From DATLSM01 sp035534175 (GTDB taxonomy: Bacteria > Actinomycetota > Thermoleophilia > Solirubrobacterales > 70-9): 51,595 nt of DNA. The position numbers and the translations under genes are program-made. Shown in pieces: positions 39,780-48,056 of this stretch (within the stretch, counting starts at the first letter, position 1; each line of letters opens with the position of its first letter). The notes under the pieces were generated by a model. The model was not told the DNA's origin. It searched no databases and was given only the letters and a program-made list of their open reading frames with translations. The stretch covers positions 1 through 51,595 of the forward strand of contig DATLSM010000068.1 in NCBI GenBank assembly GCA_035534175.1, written 5' to 3'.

Positions 39780-40952
39780 CTACAGCGAGTAGGTGCGCCG
39801 CATGAAGCGGTCGAACTGCGGCACGGTGAACGCCGCCAGCCCGTGACCGGGGGTGAAGAGCAGTCCCTTCTCGATCAGGCGCGATCGGGTCGGGCCCAAC
39901 TGCACGGATGACCGGTCCAGCAGAGCCGCCACGTCCTTGGCCTGTTGGGGCTCTGGCCCGAGCTCGGCCATCGCGCGCATGTAGCGCAGCTCCAGCTCGG
40001 TGGTGCGCTCGGCGCGCACGCGGAAGAAGCCGCTGTCGAGCTTTGCCTCCACCGCCTCGCGCGCATCCTCTGCATCTGCCGCGGTGATCGGCGAGGTCTC
40101 CGTCAGGTTCCAAAGCACGTTGCCGTACTCCTGCAGGAAGTAGGGGTATCCCTCGGTGTAGTCGATCACCGCTGCGACCGCCTGCCTCTCGTAGGTGACG
40201 TCGAGCTGCTCGGCGGGGTCGACCAGCGCCTGCTCGGCCTCGCTGGCCGAGAGCCGACCGATCCGTGGGAACTTGAACAGCCGCTCGGCGTAGGACTTCG
40301 CCTCGCCAGCGAGGCGCGGCAGCTGAGGCAGGCCGGCTCCGACCAGCGTGATCGGCAGCTGGCGCTGCACCGTCTTGTGGAGCGCTGCGATCAACGCCTC
40401 CAGCTCGCGCGTGGTGAGGAAATGCACCTCGTCGATGAGGAAGACCACGCCGCTTTCCTGCTCGCGGGCGGCCTCTCCCAGCGCGACCAGGAGGTCGGTC
40501 AGGTCCTCGTCGAGCTCGCCGCTGTCGGCGAGGCCCTCCGCCGCCTCCACGTCGAGCCCGGCGCTCAGCGTTCCGTCGGGCGCCACCGTCACCTGGAATG
40601 ACTTCAGCACCGCCGCCGCGCGCCGGGCCCGCTCCTTCCACCTCGCCCTCGGCGCGAGCTGCAGGAGCGCTCGGCGCACCAGCTGGCCCATTCGCATCCC
40701 AAACTCGCTGTTCTTGGTGATCTCCGCCTCGACCGTGGCCCAGCCACGCTCTCGCGCCCGCTCCTCGAAGCTCGTCAGAAGCACGGTCTTGCCGACGCCG
40801 CGAAGCCCGGTTATCAACATCGACTGCTCGGTGTGGCCGCGGCGCAGGCGGTCGAGGAGGACCTCGAAGGACTCCATCTCCTCATCGCGCCCGACGAGGG
40901 CTGGCGGGCGGGCGCCGGCATTGGGCGTGTAGGGGTTGTCGTGGGGACGCAT
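39780..40952 (-). CDS. Orc1/Cdc6-like AAA+ ATPase with winged-helix C-terminus
   Basis: The 390-aa product has Walker A GLRGVGKT (about residues 49-56), Walker B VVFLIDEVHF (about 169-178), a sensor-like LPITLVGAGLPQL stretch, and a winged-helix C-terminus (AKDVAALLDRSSVQLGPTRS). The fold matches AAA+ ATPases of the Orc1/Cdc6 or STAND type often found on mobile elements. Possible roles are replication initiation of the excised element or regulation of transfer. The start is preceded by two small palindromes (40969-40999) that could be its operator. Confidence 0.85.
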   Translation of the reverse strand: MRPHDNPYTPNAGARPPALVGRDEEMESFEVLLDRLRRGHTEQSMLITGLRGVGKTVLLTSFEERARERGWATVEAEITKNSEFGMRMGQLVRRALLQLAPRARWKERARRAAAVLKSFQVTVAPDGTLSAGLDVEAAEGLADSGELDEDLTDLLVALGEAAREQESGVVFLIDEVHFLTTRELEALIAALHKTVQRQLPITLVGAGLPQLPRLAGEAKSYAERLFKFPRIGRLSASEAEQALVDPAEQLDVTYERQAVAAVIDYTEGYPYFLQEYGNVLWNLTETSPITAADAEDAREAVEAKLDSGFFRVRAERTTELELRYMRAMAELGPEPQQAKDVAALLDRSSVQLGPTRSRLIEKGLLFTPGHGLAAFTVPQFDRFMRRTYSL

Positions 40953-40968
40953 CGCTGCGACCTTAACA

Positions 40969-40999
40969 GGCTAATCAGCCTTTATCGGTATCTGATAAA
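40969..40999. promoter_or_regulatory. palindromic operator/promoter region of the AAA+ gene
   Basis: GGCTAATCAGCC (40969-40980) and TTTATC with GATAAA (40981-40986 with 40994-40999) lie side by side in an A/T-rich island just upstream of ATG 40952. TTGTCG on the minus strand (41003-41008) could serve as a -35. The layout suggests autoregulation or, if the ATPase is an initiator, an origin-like site. Confidence 0.45.
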
Positions 41000-41036
41000 T
41001 CCCGACAATCTTGAAAAACCACCTGGACGGCTTCGC

Positions 41037-41480
41037 CTACCGCGCCAGGCAGTAGGCGAAGACGACGAAGTCCTGGCGGGCCGCTCCGCCGAGGTCGGAG
41101 TTGAGCGTCACGAACCACTGGCGGAGCTTCGGCACCGGTCCGGAGTCGACCATCGAGACGTGCTGGCCGGGGAAGACGCCGCCGACCTTGCGCAACCGCA
41201 AGCCGCCGGAGATCAGCCGTTCGCCGCGCTTGCACTGTGCGTGACCGCTGGCGACGTTGAAGACACCGTCGCCAGCCGTTGTATCGAAGTCATGGATCTT
41301 GCCGACACGAAGGTTCAACTTTCCGAGCGCGCTTGCCCTGACGGCACCGGGGGCGATGTTTTCCGAATGCACGCTGTCGCGGCCGAGGCCGAAGGCGATC
41401 GCGGTGCCCCCCAGCGATACAAAAAGGGCGATCAGGGCGATCACCGTTGACAGGGACGGTCGGTGGAGCTTGGCTTTCAT
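41037..41480 (-). CDS. short exported surface protein of Thermoleophilia type
   Basis: The 147-aa product begins with a basic stretch and the hydrophobic segment STVIALIALFVSLGGTAIA. An acidic/neutral domain follows (VHSENIAPGAVRASALGKL, then FVTLNSDLGGAARQDF). I have seen many short exported proteins with this N-terminus in Solirubrobacterales. AAAGGAG precedes ATG 41480. It lies between the ATPase gene and another exported protein gene, so it may take part in cell contact during mating. The function is unknown. Confidence 0.75.
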   Translation of the reverse strand: MKAKLHRPSLSTVIALIALFVSLGGTAIAFGLGRDSVHSENIAPGAVRASALGKLNLRVGKIHDFDTTAGDGVFNVASGHAQCKRGERLISGGLRLRKVGGVFPGQHVSMVDSGPVPKLRQWFVTLNSDLGGAARQDFVVFAYCLAR

Positions 41481-41514
41481 CGACTTTCTCCTTTGGATTC
41501 GGACCTGAGAAGTT

Positions 41515-43092
41515 CTACGGGCGGACCCAGACGTAGCGTTTGGGAGAGCGCCCGATGCTGTAGGGGTAGCTGTTCTGCGTGGGCACCACGACCCAGAAGA
41601 CGAATTTGGTCGGGCCGGCGACCGGCGAGAAGGCATAGCCCACCCGGAAGTGCCCCAGTGCGTTGGTGCGGGCGCGGCGGACGAGGAAGCGACGGTTGGC
41701 TCCGGGAACGGTGCCGCAGACGATCACCACCCGCTTGGCGGCCAGCGGGCCGGGAATGGCGCCCGAGAAGTAGACCCGCCGATGGGGACGGGTCAGGTTC
41801 TTGCTCAGGTTTAGGATCGCCTCGGCGCGGACCGCGAGGTTAAGGTCGGTCGAGGTCTGCGTGGCTCCGAAGCGGTAGGCGACCCTGATCGCCCGCGACG
41901 CGCCGCGCCCCAGCTTGTAGGACCAGCCGCCGTTTTGGTTCGTGGTCGCGGTGCCGAGCAGCTGGTAGGCAAGGCCGGGGAGTTCGGTGTGGCCCTCGAT
42001 GCAGACCGTTGCACCGTTAACGCCGTTACCGCCGGCATCGAGGACGCGGCCGCGGATCAAGGCAGGGCTGCCGTAGGGAAAGGTGCGGTCGGCCTTGCCG
42101 TTCGCCGCAAAGCCGGCGTTGACCTTGGCGCCGCCTCCGACCGGTGAGCTGGGGCAGAGGTTTTCGGTGATGACCTGGCGCGATTGGCAGGCGGAGTTCG
42201 GGGTGCCGCTCTGAGCGTAGTCATAGACGCAGACCGAGACCGTGTTGGGGCCGTTGGCGAAGGGCGGCTTCGCCGTGTCCAAGGTGTAGGACTTGACGAA
42301 GCTCTGTGGACAGGGCTCAAGGCGCGAGCTGAGGCCACCGGGGAGCGGGTTGCAGTCGCCCGAGAGATTGTCTCCCCCGGCCGGCAATCCGTTCACCGCG
42401 ATCTGCACCGACTGCAAGCCCGGCCCCTGATCGGCCGCGTCGACGTCGATCGTCTGAGGGCCGCGTAGTTCTGCGCCGCTGAGCATCGAGCCACCGATGG
42501 AGAGGCTCGGTTGGCTGACGTCGGTGAGCTCAAGGCGCAGCTGCTTGACGTAAGCGTGAGCGCCGGAACCGCTGCCGACGCAGCGTCCGTTGTTGTTGGG
42601 CTGGAGACATTCGAGGCGGTCGACGAAGTAGCGCCAATTGCCAGCCGGGATCGCCGAGAGGTGCAGTTGGTTGTCGTTTTGGCTCTCGGTGGCGAGGCTT
42701 GCCCCCGAATCTGGCGAGACGACGAGGTAGCCGGCGATGCCGTCTTCGGAGGCGAGCCGGCTGTAGGCGGAGCCGCCGGTGATGTAGGTGCCGGGCGGGG
42801 CCTCCCAGACCCAGGCCCCGTAACCGCCCTGCTCGGTCCCGGTCTCGCCCGCGGTGAGGCGGTAGCCGACCTGCATCCCAGGGCCTTCGGGGCTGCAATC
42901 GCGGCTTGAGGTGAAGTGCGAGCTGTTCGTCCCGTAGCCGGCGTTCGGGGCTTCGGCGAAGAGTCCCGGCGCGCACTGGGCGACGATGTAGCTGCCGGCG
43001 CGGGCGGTGCTCGCGAACACGGCTAAGACAAGCACCGCCGCCGCCAAGAAGGCGGTGAGCAGGACGCGGGCAGCGGTGGGTAGAGCGGTCAT
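41515..43092 (-). CDS. large exported protein with Ig-like/carboxypeptidase-regulatory-like modules
   Basis: The 525-aa product has a clear signal peptide (residues 6-32, ending TARAGS). Next come a jelly-roll-like part (YGAWVWEAPPGTYITGG), a Cys-containing Ig-like part (TIDVDAADQGPGLQSVQIAVN), a carboxypeptidase-regulatory-like module (IRGRVLDAGGNGVNGATVCI) and a final beta module. GGGAGG precedes ATG 43092. It resembles surface proteins of Thermoleophilia rather than classical T4SS parts. Placement in the transfer region suggests a mating-pair adhesin, as an inference. Confidence 0.75.
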   Translation of the reverse strand: MTALPTAARVLLTAFLAAAVLVLAVFASTARAGSYIVAQCAPGLFAEAPNAGYGTNSSHFTSSRDCSPEGPGMQVGYRLTAGETGTEQGGYGAWVWEAPPGTYITGGSAYSRLASEDGIAGYLVVSPDSGASLATESQNDNQLHLSAIPAGNWRYFVDRLECLQPNNNGRCVGSGSGAHAYVKQLRLELTDVSQPSLSIGGSMLSGAELRGPQTIDVDAADQGPGLQSVQIAVNGLPAGGDNLSGDCNPLPGGLSSRLEPCPQSFVKSYTLDTAKPPFANGPNTVSVCVYDYAQSGTPNSACQSRQVITENLCPSSPVGGGAKVNAGFAANGKADRTFPYGSPALIRGRVLDAGGNGVNGATVCIEGHTELPGLAYQLLGTATTNQNGGWSYKLGRGASRAIRVAYRFGATQTSTDLNLAVRAEAILNLSKNLTRPHRRVYFSGAIPGPLAAKRVVIVCGTVPGANRRFLVRRARTNALGHFRVGYAFSPVAGPTKFVFWVVVPTQNSYPYSIGRSPKRYVWVRP

Positions 43093-43204
43093 TATTTTCT
43101 GCCTCCCTTCGGGTCTAGCCGGTGAAAGGCCGAGCGTGGCCCCTGGCAAATGCCCTCTACTCGGATGACGATCGTGGAAGTCGCTTGCATCACAATTCCC
43201 CCGC

Positions 43205-44398
43205 TCAGGGCAGGCCGAACTGCTGATTGGCCGCTTTGGTTGGGCTCGACCCCGACGCGGTGGCCGTCGGCGTCGAGGGGCTCGGCGCACTTGCTCCGGG
43301 CGCGGGGGTCGATGAAGCTGAGCCGGAGCTGCCGCCCGGCGCCGCCGACTCCACCCCGAACTGCGAACTTGCCTGATGCTCGGCGCGCGTCGTGGCGGCG
43401 GGGGAGCCGCCCCCGCCTTGCTGCGCGCCGATGTGTGTCGAGGAGGCGGGGGCTCGCGTCGGCGCAGGGTTGGACGCTGCGCTGGCACTCGCCGAGGGAC
43501 GGGGAGCGGGTGCCGCTGCAATCCGCCGAGGGGACTTTGCGTGCCCGCCGCCTGCCACCAAGTTGACCCCGTCGACCCCCGGCCCGATCACGCCGGTCAG
43601 CGCGCAGGCGGCAAGCGCTCCCGCGCAGGCGCCGGCCACCGTCTTGCCGAGCGGACCGCTCGCCGCGGCGCTGACTCCTTCCCCGCTGCCGGAAGCCAGC
43701 AGGCGCGCAGCGAGATCGCGACCGCGCTCAGCCAGCCCGGAGGCTGCCCCGCGCAGCTCGTCGGCCACGGCCGTCACTTGTTCGAGCGAAACGCGGGTGG
43801 CTGGTGTCCGCGCGGCGGCGAGGCTGAGCCAGGCGGCTAGACCGACCTCGATCTCCAGCTCGTCGAGGCTCTGCACCCCGAGCAGCTCGTGAAGCCTTCG
43901 CCGCGCCGATTCATGGCAACGCTGCGCCTTGGAGGGGTGCCAGTCGAGCAGCCGCGCGGCCTCGCGCACCGGCAACTCCTCGAAATAGGCGAGCTCGATC
44001 AACCTGCGCTGGTCAATCGAGAGCTGCTCGACCGCCGCCTGCACCTTGTGGGCGCGGTCCTCATCGAGCGCCGCATCCTCGGCGCTGCGGCTCAGGTCGT
44101 CCGTGAGCGTCGCGGTGCGCTCGGTCGAGACCAGGCGCGGGGTGCGCTCCTGCGCTTCCAGAAGGCTCATGGTGCGTCGCCAGGCGCAGTTGATGATCCA
44201 GCCGGCGGGGTTCTCGATCTCGACACCTTCGGCGACCTTGCGGGCGTATTCGAGCTGCGCCGTGCCCAGCAGGTCTTCGCAATGACGGGCGATGAACTGC
44301 CCCGAGAAGCGCTTGCGTCGCAGCATCTGGGTGAAGCCGAGCCGGGCAGCGTCGAGCTGAGACTGACTCAGATCGACGCAATTGCCGCTTCTGTACAT
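43205..44398 (-). CDS. ECF-type sigma factor with membrane-anchored C-terminal extension
   Basis: The 397-aa product has sigma region 2 (about residues 15-80, with NPAGWIINCAWRRTMSLLEA) and region 4 (about 118-172, AAVEQLSIDQRRLIELAYFE, then REAARLLDWHPSKAQR). A linker leads to one membrane helix (about 250-272) and a 120-residue Ser/Pro/Ala/Gly-rich outer tail. Sigma and membrane sensor in one chain suggests regulation by an outside signal or by cleavage. AGGAAGAAG precedes ATG 44398. With the other sigma gene destroyed by RIT1, this may be the element's remaining sigma factor. Confidence 0.85.
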   Translation of the reverse strand: MYRSGNCVDLSQSQLDAARLGFTQMLRRKRFSGQFIARHCEDLLGTAQLEYARKVAEGVEIENPAGWIINCAWRRTMSLLEAQERTPRLVSTERTATLTDDLSRSAEDAALDEDRAHKVQAAVEQLSIDQRRLIELAYFEELPVREAARLLDWHPSKAQRCHESARRRLHELLGVQSLDELEIEVGLAAWLSLAAARTPATRVSLEQVTAVADELRGAASGLAERGRDLAARLLASGSGEGVSAAASGPLGKTVAGACAGALAACALTGVIGPGVDGVNLVAGGGHAKSPRRIAAAPAPRPSASASAASNPAPTRAPASSTHIGAQQGGGGSPAATTRAEHQASSQFGVESAAPGGSSGSASSTPAPGASAPSPSTPTATASGSSPTKAANQQFGLP

Positions 44399-44626
44399 CG
44401 CTCTTCTTCCTAGCCTACGAGGTTTCCAACAGGTTTTCTGACCGTTGAGGGACTTGCGCCAATGGGCATCGGATTCAAGCCCTATGTCCATTGCGAGGCC
44501 CGTTTGCATCGGCCTGATACCCGCACCGGTGCAAAGCCGCTCCGCGCTGGACAACCCGCTCGCCAGATGCAGCGCGCGGATCACAGTCCTCCCCTTTCTC
44601 CGTGGCGCCCTGGGGTGCCCTGGGCG

Positions 44627-45088
44627 ATGCCGCGCCGACCCCGTCGCCTCGCCTCGCTCCTCTTGCTCCCCGCCCTCATCCTCATCGGATGCGGGTCGAC
44701 TGCCCATCCGACCCGCTCAGCGGCCTCCCTGCTCACCGGCACTCACGCTGGCCCGATCCCCGCCGCCCAGCTACCCCGTGCCGCCGGAGTCGCCGATCGC
44801 TTCGCAGCCGCCTACGCCCGCTCCGTCTATCGCCTTCATGTGCCTCGCCTGCCCGAAGCGACTCTGGAGCTTCAGCGCCGCATCGAAGCCGTCGCGGTTC
44901 GGGTACCGCCGGCCCGGGTCGGCCTTCGCCCGCGCGCCCTTTCGGTCGTACTCGAACCGCAGAACGCGGTCGCGCTGCGCGGGCGCGTGACGATCGGCGA
45001 CGGTCGCTCAACGCCCTTCTCGGTTGGATTCCTCCTCGAACGTCGCGGCTTGCGCTGGCTCGCTGTCGCGATCTCGGCGCCGAGCTGA
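44627..45088 (+). CDS. lipoprotein of the transfer region
   Basis: The 153-aa product has a short basic start, a hydrophobic core (LASLLLLPALIL) and the lipobox LIGC at about residues 18-21. The mature part is a small alpha/beta domain (AAAYARSVYRLHVPRLPEATLELQRR, then FLLERRGLRWLAVAIS), NTF2-like in layout. ATG 44627 is chosen because the signal begins there; the ribosome binding site is weak. It lies eleven bases from the wall-hydrolase gene and probably works at the same envelope site. Confidence 0.7.
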   Translation: MPRRPRRLASLLLLPALILIGCGSTAHPTRSAASLLTGTHAGPIPAAQLPRAAGVADRFAAAYARSVYRLHVPRLPEATLELQRRIEAVAVRVPPARVGLRPRALSVVLEPQNAVALRGRVTIGDGRSTPFSVGFLLERRGLRWLAVAISAPS

Positions 45089-45098
45089 GGGGAAGGCG

Positions 45099-46100
45099 AT
45101 GGAGGCCGGCTCACAGTCTGTTCCCCGCGCCCCGAAGTTCCTGCTCGGGATTCCGCTCGGACTACTTGCAGCGCTGATCGCGCTCGTCCTCTCGATCGGG
45201 CTGATCTTCGGAGCCTCATCCAACTGCGGCGGTGGCAACGCGATCGGCGGCCTCAACTCGAAGGTGCCGAGCCGCCTGGTGCCGATCTATGAGCAGGCGG
45301 CCTCGCGCTACGGCCTCGGCGCTCAGGGGCCCTCGGTGCTGGCGGCGATCAACAAGGTCGAGACCGACTTCGGCCGCAACATGGGGCCCTCCTCGGCCGG
45401 CGCGATTGGCTGGATGCAGTTTGAGCCCTCGACCTGGGCGACCTACGGGGTCGATGCAAACAGCGACGGGTCCAAGAACCCCAACGACCCCTGGGACGCG
45501 ATCTTCGCCGCGGCTCGCTACCTGCGCGCCTCCGGCGCGCCTGGCGGCTGGCAAGCCGCGATCCTCTCCTACAACCACGCGGCTTGGTACGTCGCCGAGG
45601 TTCTCGCCGACGCCAAGGGATTCCAGGGAGCGACCACCGTCCAGGTCGCCGGCTTTGGTGATTGCGCCGCTGCTGCTTCCGGCCCCGCGGTGCAGCGGAT
45701 GGTCGCTGAGGCGGCGCGGATCGACGCCCTGCACCTGCCCTACGTCTGGGGCGGCTCCCACGGCTTCTCCCCGACTCCCGCCAACGGCCCCTTCGACTGC
45801 TCCTCGGCGGTCTCTCACCTACTCCAGGTCGGCGGCTTTCGCAACCCCACGATGGACACGACCGAGCTGGTCCGCTGGGGCGATCCCGGCCTCGGTCGCC
45901 TGGTCACGATCCACGTCAAGCCGTATGGCCCCGAAGCCCACACCTTCATTGAGTTCATGCCCGGGGTGACGCCGCCGAGCGAGCGCTACTGGGGCACCTC
46001 TGAGAGCAATCCGGGCGGCGGGCCGGGCTGGATTCCCCAGGGCAACTTCTCCGCCGGCTACCTGGCCGGCTTTGCGCTGCGCCACCCGCCGGGGCTGTGA
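45099..46100 (+). CDS. VirB1-like lytic transglycosylase fused to NlpC/P60 peptidase
   Basis: The 333-aa product has an N-terminal membrane helix (about residues 14-39). An SLT-type transglycosylase follows (Glu88 in INKVETDFG, then GAIGWMQFEPSTWATYG). Last is an NlpC/P60 domain with YVWGGS, the nucleophile Cys234 in GPFDCSSAV and His281 in HTFIEF. The two enzymes would cut glycan strands and stem peptides to let the transfer channel through the wall. GGGGAAGG precedes ATG 45099. This hydrolase pair is a regular part of Gram-positive conjugation systems. Confidence 0.93.
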   Translation: MEAGSQSVPRAPKFLLGIPLGLLAALIALVLSIGLIFGASSNCGGGNAIGGLNSKVPSRLVPIYEQAASRYGLGAQGPSVLAAINKVETDFGRNMGPSSAGAIGWMQFEPSTWATYGVDANSDGSKNPNDPWDAIFAAARYLRASGAPGGWQAAILSYNHAAWYVAEVLADAKGFQGATTVQVAGFGDCAAAASGPAVQRMVAEAARIDALHLPYVWGGSHGFSPTPANGPFDCSSAVSHLLQVGGFRNPTMDTTELVRWGDPGLGRLVTIHVKPYGPEAHTFIEFMPGVTPPSERYWGTSESNPGGGPGWIPQGNFSAGYLAGFALRHPPGL

Positions 46101-46111
46101 GAGGAGGAATC

Positions 46112-46333
46112 GTGGCGACCGAAACTCAGCTGCATTTCTCGCGCGAGGACCTTCTGACGGCCGCCGATGTCGCGCAGATCCTGCGCGTCAAGCGCACGAC
46201 CGCCCTCGACTACATGCGGCGGGGGATCGTCCCCGCCTGCAAGATCGGGCGACGCTGGTACTCGCCGAAACAGCTACTCGACGGTTATCTTGATGGCCTC
46301 TTCGACCCCAGATGGTCAAGCTCAGGCGGCTAG
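46112..46333 (+). CDS. xis: excisionase-like helix-turn-helix protein
   Basis: The 73-aa product contains a MerR/excisionase-type helix-turn-helix (TAADVAQILRVKRTTALDYM, then RGIVPACKIGRRWYSPKQLL). GAGGAGG lies just before GTG 46112. It converges on the integrase gene, and the 3' ends overlap by 12 bases. Such proteins bend DNA at the att site and tip the integrase toward excision. Confidence 0.88.
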   Translation: MATETQLHFSREDLLTAADVAQILRVKRTTALDYMRRGIVPACKIGRRWYSPKQLLDGYLDGLFDPRWSSSGG

Positions 46334-47701
46334 CACCAGCTCCTCACCCTCCTCGTGTCCGTTGAAGATCGCCGTCAGCTTCGCCGCGTCCGAGGGCCGT
46401 GGCTTCGAGTGGAGGTATCGCTCGGTTGTGGTCAGCGCCGAGTGGCCCATCATCTCCTTTACGGCGACGAGGTCGAAGCGGCGGATTGCCAGGCTTCCGA
46501 AGGTGTGCCTGAGGTCGTGGAAGCGCCGGAGCCGAACCTGCGCCTTCTTCTGGGTGCGGATGAAGCGGTCACGGACTCCCGAGCCATCGAGCCGCCCGCC
46601 ATCCGGGCGGCAGAAGACGAAGTCGTCGCGGCCCCTGAAGTGATCGCGTCCTCTCAGTCGCTCGAACTCCGCGAGCGGCTGCTCGGCGAGCGGCACCGTC
46701 CGAGCGCGCCTTGACTTCGTACTCGTCTCCTTGCCGGCCGAGATCGCGCGCGAGACGATCACCACACCACCCCTGAGGTCGACGTCGCGCCAGCGCAGCG
46801 CCAACAGCTCGCCGAGTCGCAGGCCAGTACAGGCGGCGATGGTGAAGAGCGCCGCATCCTGTTCGTTGATTCGGGTCCACTCGCGGGTGGTCTGAGGCGA
46901 ATAATTCGAGTGCGCGTAGCCGCCCCGCCCACGGTGAAGACCGGCCCGGGCGACCTCCGCAATGGCAAGGATCTCGTTGGGCTCGAAGGTCTCGATCGGC
47001 TTCGCCCCGTCTTCGGGACGCTTCGCCGTACCGGCGAAGGGGTTGCTCGGCAGGCCGAAGCTGTCCTCGCGTCGGGCGAACTCGAAGATGGCGTGAAGGA
47101 CCTGGCGATGGATGTTGACCGTCCGCGCCGAGATGTCCTCTCGATCCAGCTTCGCCAGGAACCGTCGGGCCTCCGTGGTGGTGATGTCGAAGAGCGGGCG
47201 CCGACCGAACTCGCGCATGATCCTTGCCCGTCTCTGAGTAGGACTGCCTTCCGGTTGAGCGAGAAGTCGCCGGTAGCCGACGAGGGTCGAGGGCTTGACG
47301 CGCTTCTCGGTCTCCAGGTAGACGAGCCAAGCCTCTACCACCTCGGGGAAAAGCGCTTGTGGACGGGAAGGCTCCCCGAGCCTCAGCTTCGCTTCGTGAT
47401 CCTCGATCACCGCAGCCATCAGGGGGTAGGCCCGCCGCTCGTCCAGGTACGCCCTGCGAACTCGCCCTCGCCGTGCGACCCACTCGCCGGCGGAGTCAAG
47501 TTCCACCCAGGCGGCTCCGAGCCTGCGCCGTCGCTGTGTGCGCTTCAGATCGCGCCACCTCGCCTCATAAAACGGCTTGCCTTTGTAGGCCTTAATGTGC
47601 AAGAACCCCTTGCTCGCCTCCTCGGCTGGTTGGGGTAGGAGCGCACGATCGGCTCGCTGACTCGTGGCCGATGCCCCGTCGTCCAGTAGATCCGTTGCCA
47701 T
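46322..47701 (-). CDS. int: tyrosine integrase of the ICE
   Basis: The 459-aa product has an N-terminal arm-binding part (GFLHIKAYKGKPFYEARWRD), a SAM-like core-binding domain (about residues 135-225) and a catalytic domain: Arg in TGLRLGELLAL, the HDLRHTFG box, MGHSALTTTE and the tyrosine of RYLHS. ATG 47701 is chosen because GGAGG precedes it; the open frame continues upstream to 47779 without a better start. It reads away from the tRNA fragment at 47899-47940. It should catalyse integration into and excision from tRNA-Lys. Confidence 0.95.
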   Translation of the reverse strand: MATDLLDDGASATSQRADRALLPQPAEEASKGFLHIKAYKGKPFYEARWRDLKRTQRRRRLGAAWVELDSAGEWVARRGRVRRAYLDERRAYPLMAAVIEDHEAKLRLGEPSRPQALFPEVVEAWLVYLETEKRVKPSTLVGYRRLLAQPEGSPTQRRARIMREFGRRPLFDITTTEARRFLAKLDREDISARTVNIHRQVLHAIFEFARREDSFGLPSNPFAGTAKRPEDGAKPIETFEPNEILAIAEVARAGLHRGRGGYAHSNYSPQTTREWTRINEQDAALFTIAACTGLRLGELLALRWRDVDLRGGVVIVSRAISAGKETSTKSRRARTVPLAEQPLAEFERLRGRDHFRGRDDFVFCRPDGGRLDGSGVRDRFIRTQKKAQVRLRRFHDLRHTFGSLAIRRFDLVAVKEMMGHSALTTTERYLHSKPRPSDAAKLTAIFNGHEEGEELVLAA

Positions 47702-47718
47702 TTTGCTACCTCCGTTTG

Positions 47719-47812
47719 TGAAGGACCCCGCTCGACTGTTCAGTCCAAGCCATCGCCTTCTTGCATCGGGGTCCTTCATGCGGCGGCGATTTGGGCACCA
47801 CTTTGGGCACCA
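47719..47812. promoter_or_regulatory. candidate integrase arm-binding sites and int promoter region
   Basis: A 12-bp perfect inverted repeat, TGAAGGACCCCG (47719-47730) with CGGGGTCCTTCA (47767-47778), is followed by a tandem direct repeat of TTTGGGCACCA (47790-47800 and 47802-47812). Both lie between int and the att core. This is where tyrosine integrases bind with their N-terminal arm domains and where int is transcribed. Confidence 0.55.
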
Positions 47813-47873
47813 ATGCCACCAGCTCCAGGCTGATCGAAACTGCGCTTCGCTATGCCAAATCAGGCACCGCTAC

Positions 47874-47907
47874 GCTTAAAAGTAGGCGCTCCAAACGCCT
47901 TTTAAGC
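47874..47907. repeat. core-type inverted repeat at the attachment site
   Basis: GCTTAAAA (47874-47881) and GGCG (47885-47888) pair with CGCC (47896-47899) and TTTTAAGC (47900-47907), with GTA bulged. The right half is the anticodon loop region of the tRNA-Lys fragment. The arrangement resembles two inverted core sites flanking a short crossover region. Confidence 0.6.
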
Positions 47908-47940
47908 CGCGCGGCCCGGGTTCGAGTCCCGGCGGGGGCA
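47899..47940 (+). other. attachment site: 3' half of tRNA-Lys(TTT)
   Basis: Forty-two bases fit tRNA positions 32-73 exactly: anticodon loop CTTTTAA (47899-47905), 3' anticodon strand GCCGC, variable loop, T stem CCGGG with CCCGG around TTCGAGT (47921-47927), 3' acceptor strand CGGGGGC and discriminator A. No matching D arm, 5' anticodon strand or 5' acceptor strand (GCCCCCG) lies upstream, so the tRNA is incomplete. This is what an ICE leaves at its distal end after inserting at a tRNA gene. The intact tRNA is expected to the left of the window on the same strand. Confidence 0.8.
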
Positions 47941-48056
47941 TCTCTCAAACCCAGTGGGCAAGCCAAATACAGGCCACAACTGGATTCCGGGAACCAGAGA
48001 GAGGGTTCCAACTGGCGGCCATTTTGTCGCTCGCCTCCTCCGCTCTGGGGACGGGA

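Noticed and set aside
39331..40641. Extension of the VirB8-like frame upstream of 39330
   Set aside because: It would run through the VirB2-like gene and the AAA+ ATPase in another frame. The ATG at 39330, coupled to the previous stop, is the sensible start.
47868..47940. A complete tRNA gene
   Set aside because: The T arm and acceptor 3' strand are perfect, but there is no matching 5' acceptor strand, D arm or 5' anticodon strand, so it is a fragment at an att site.
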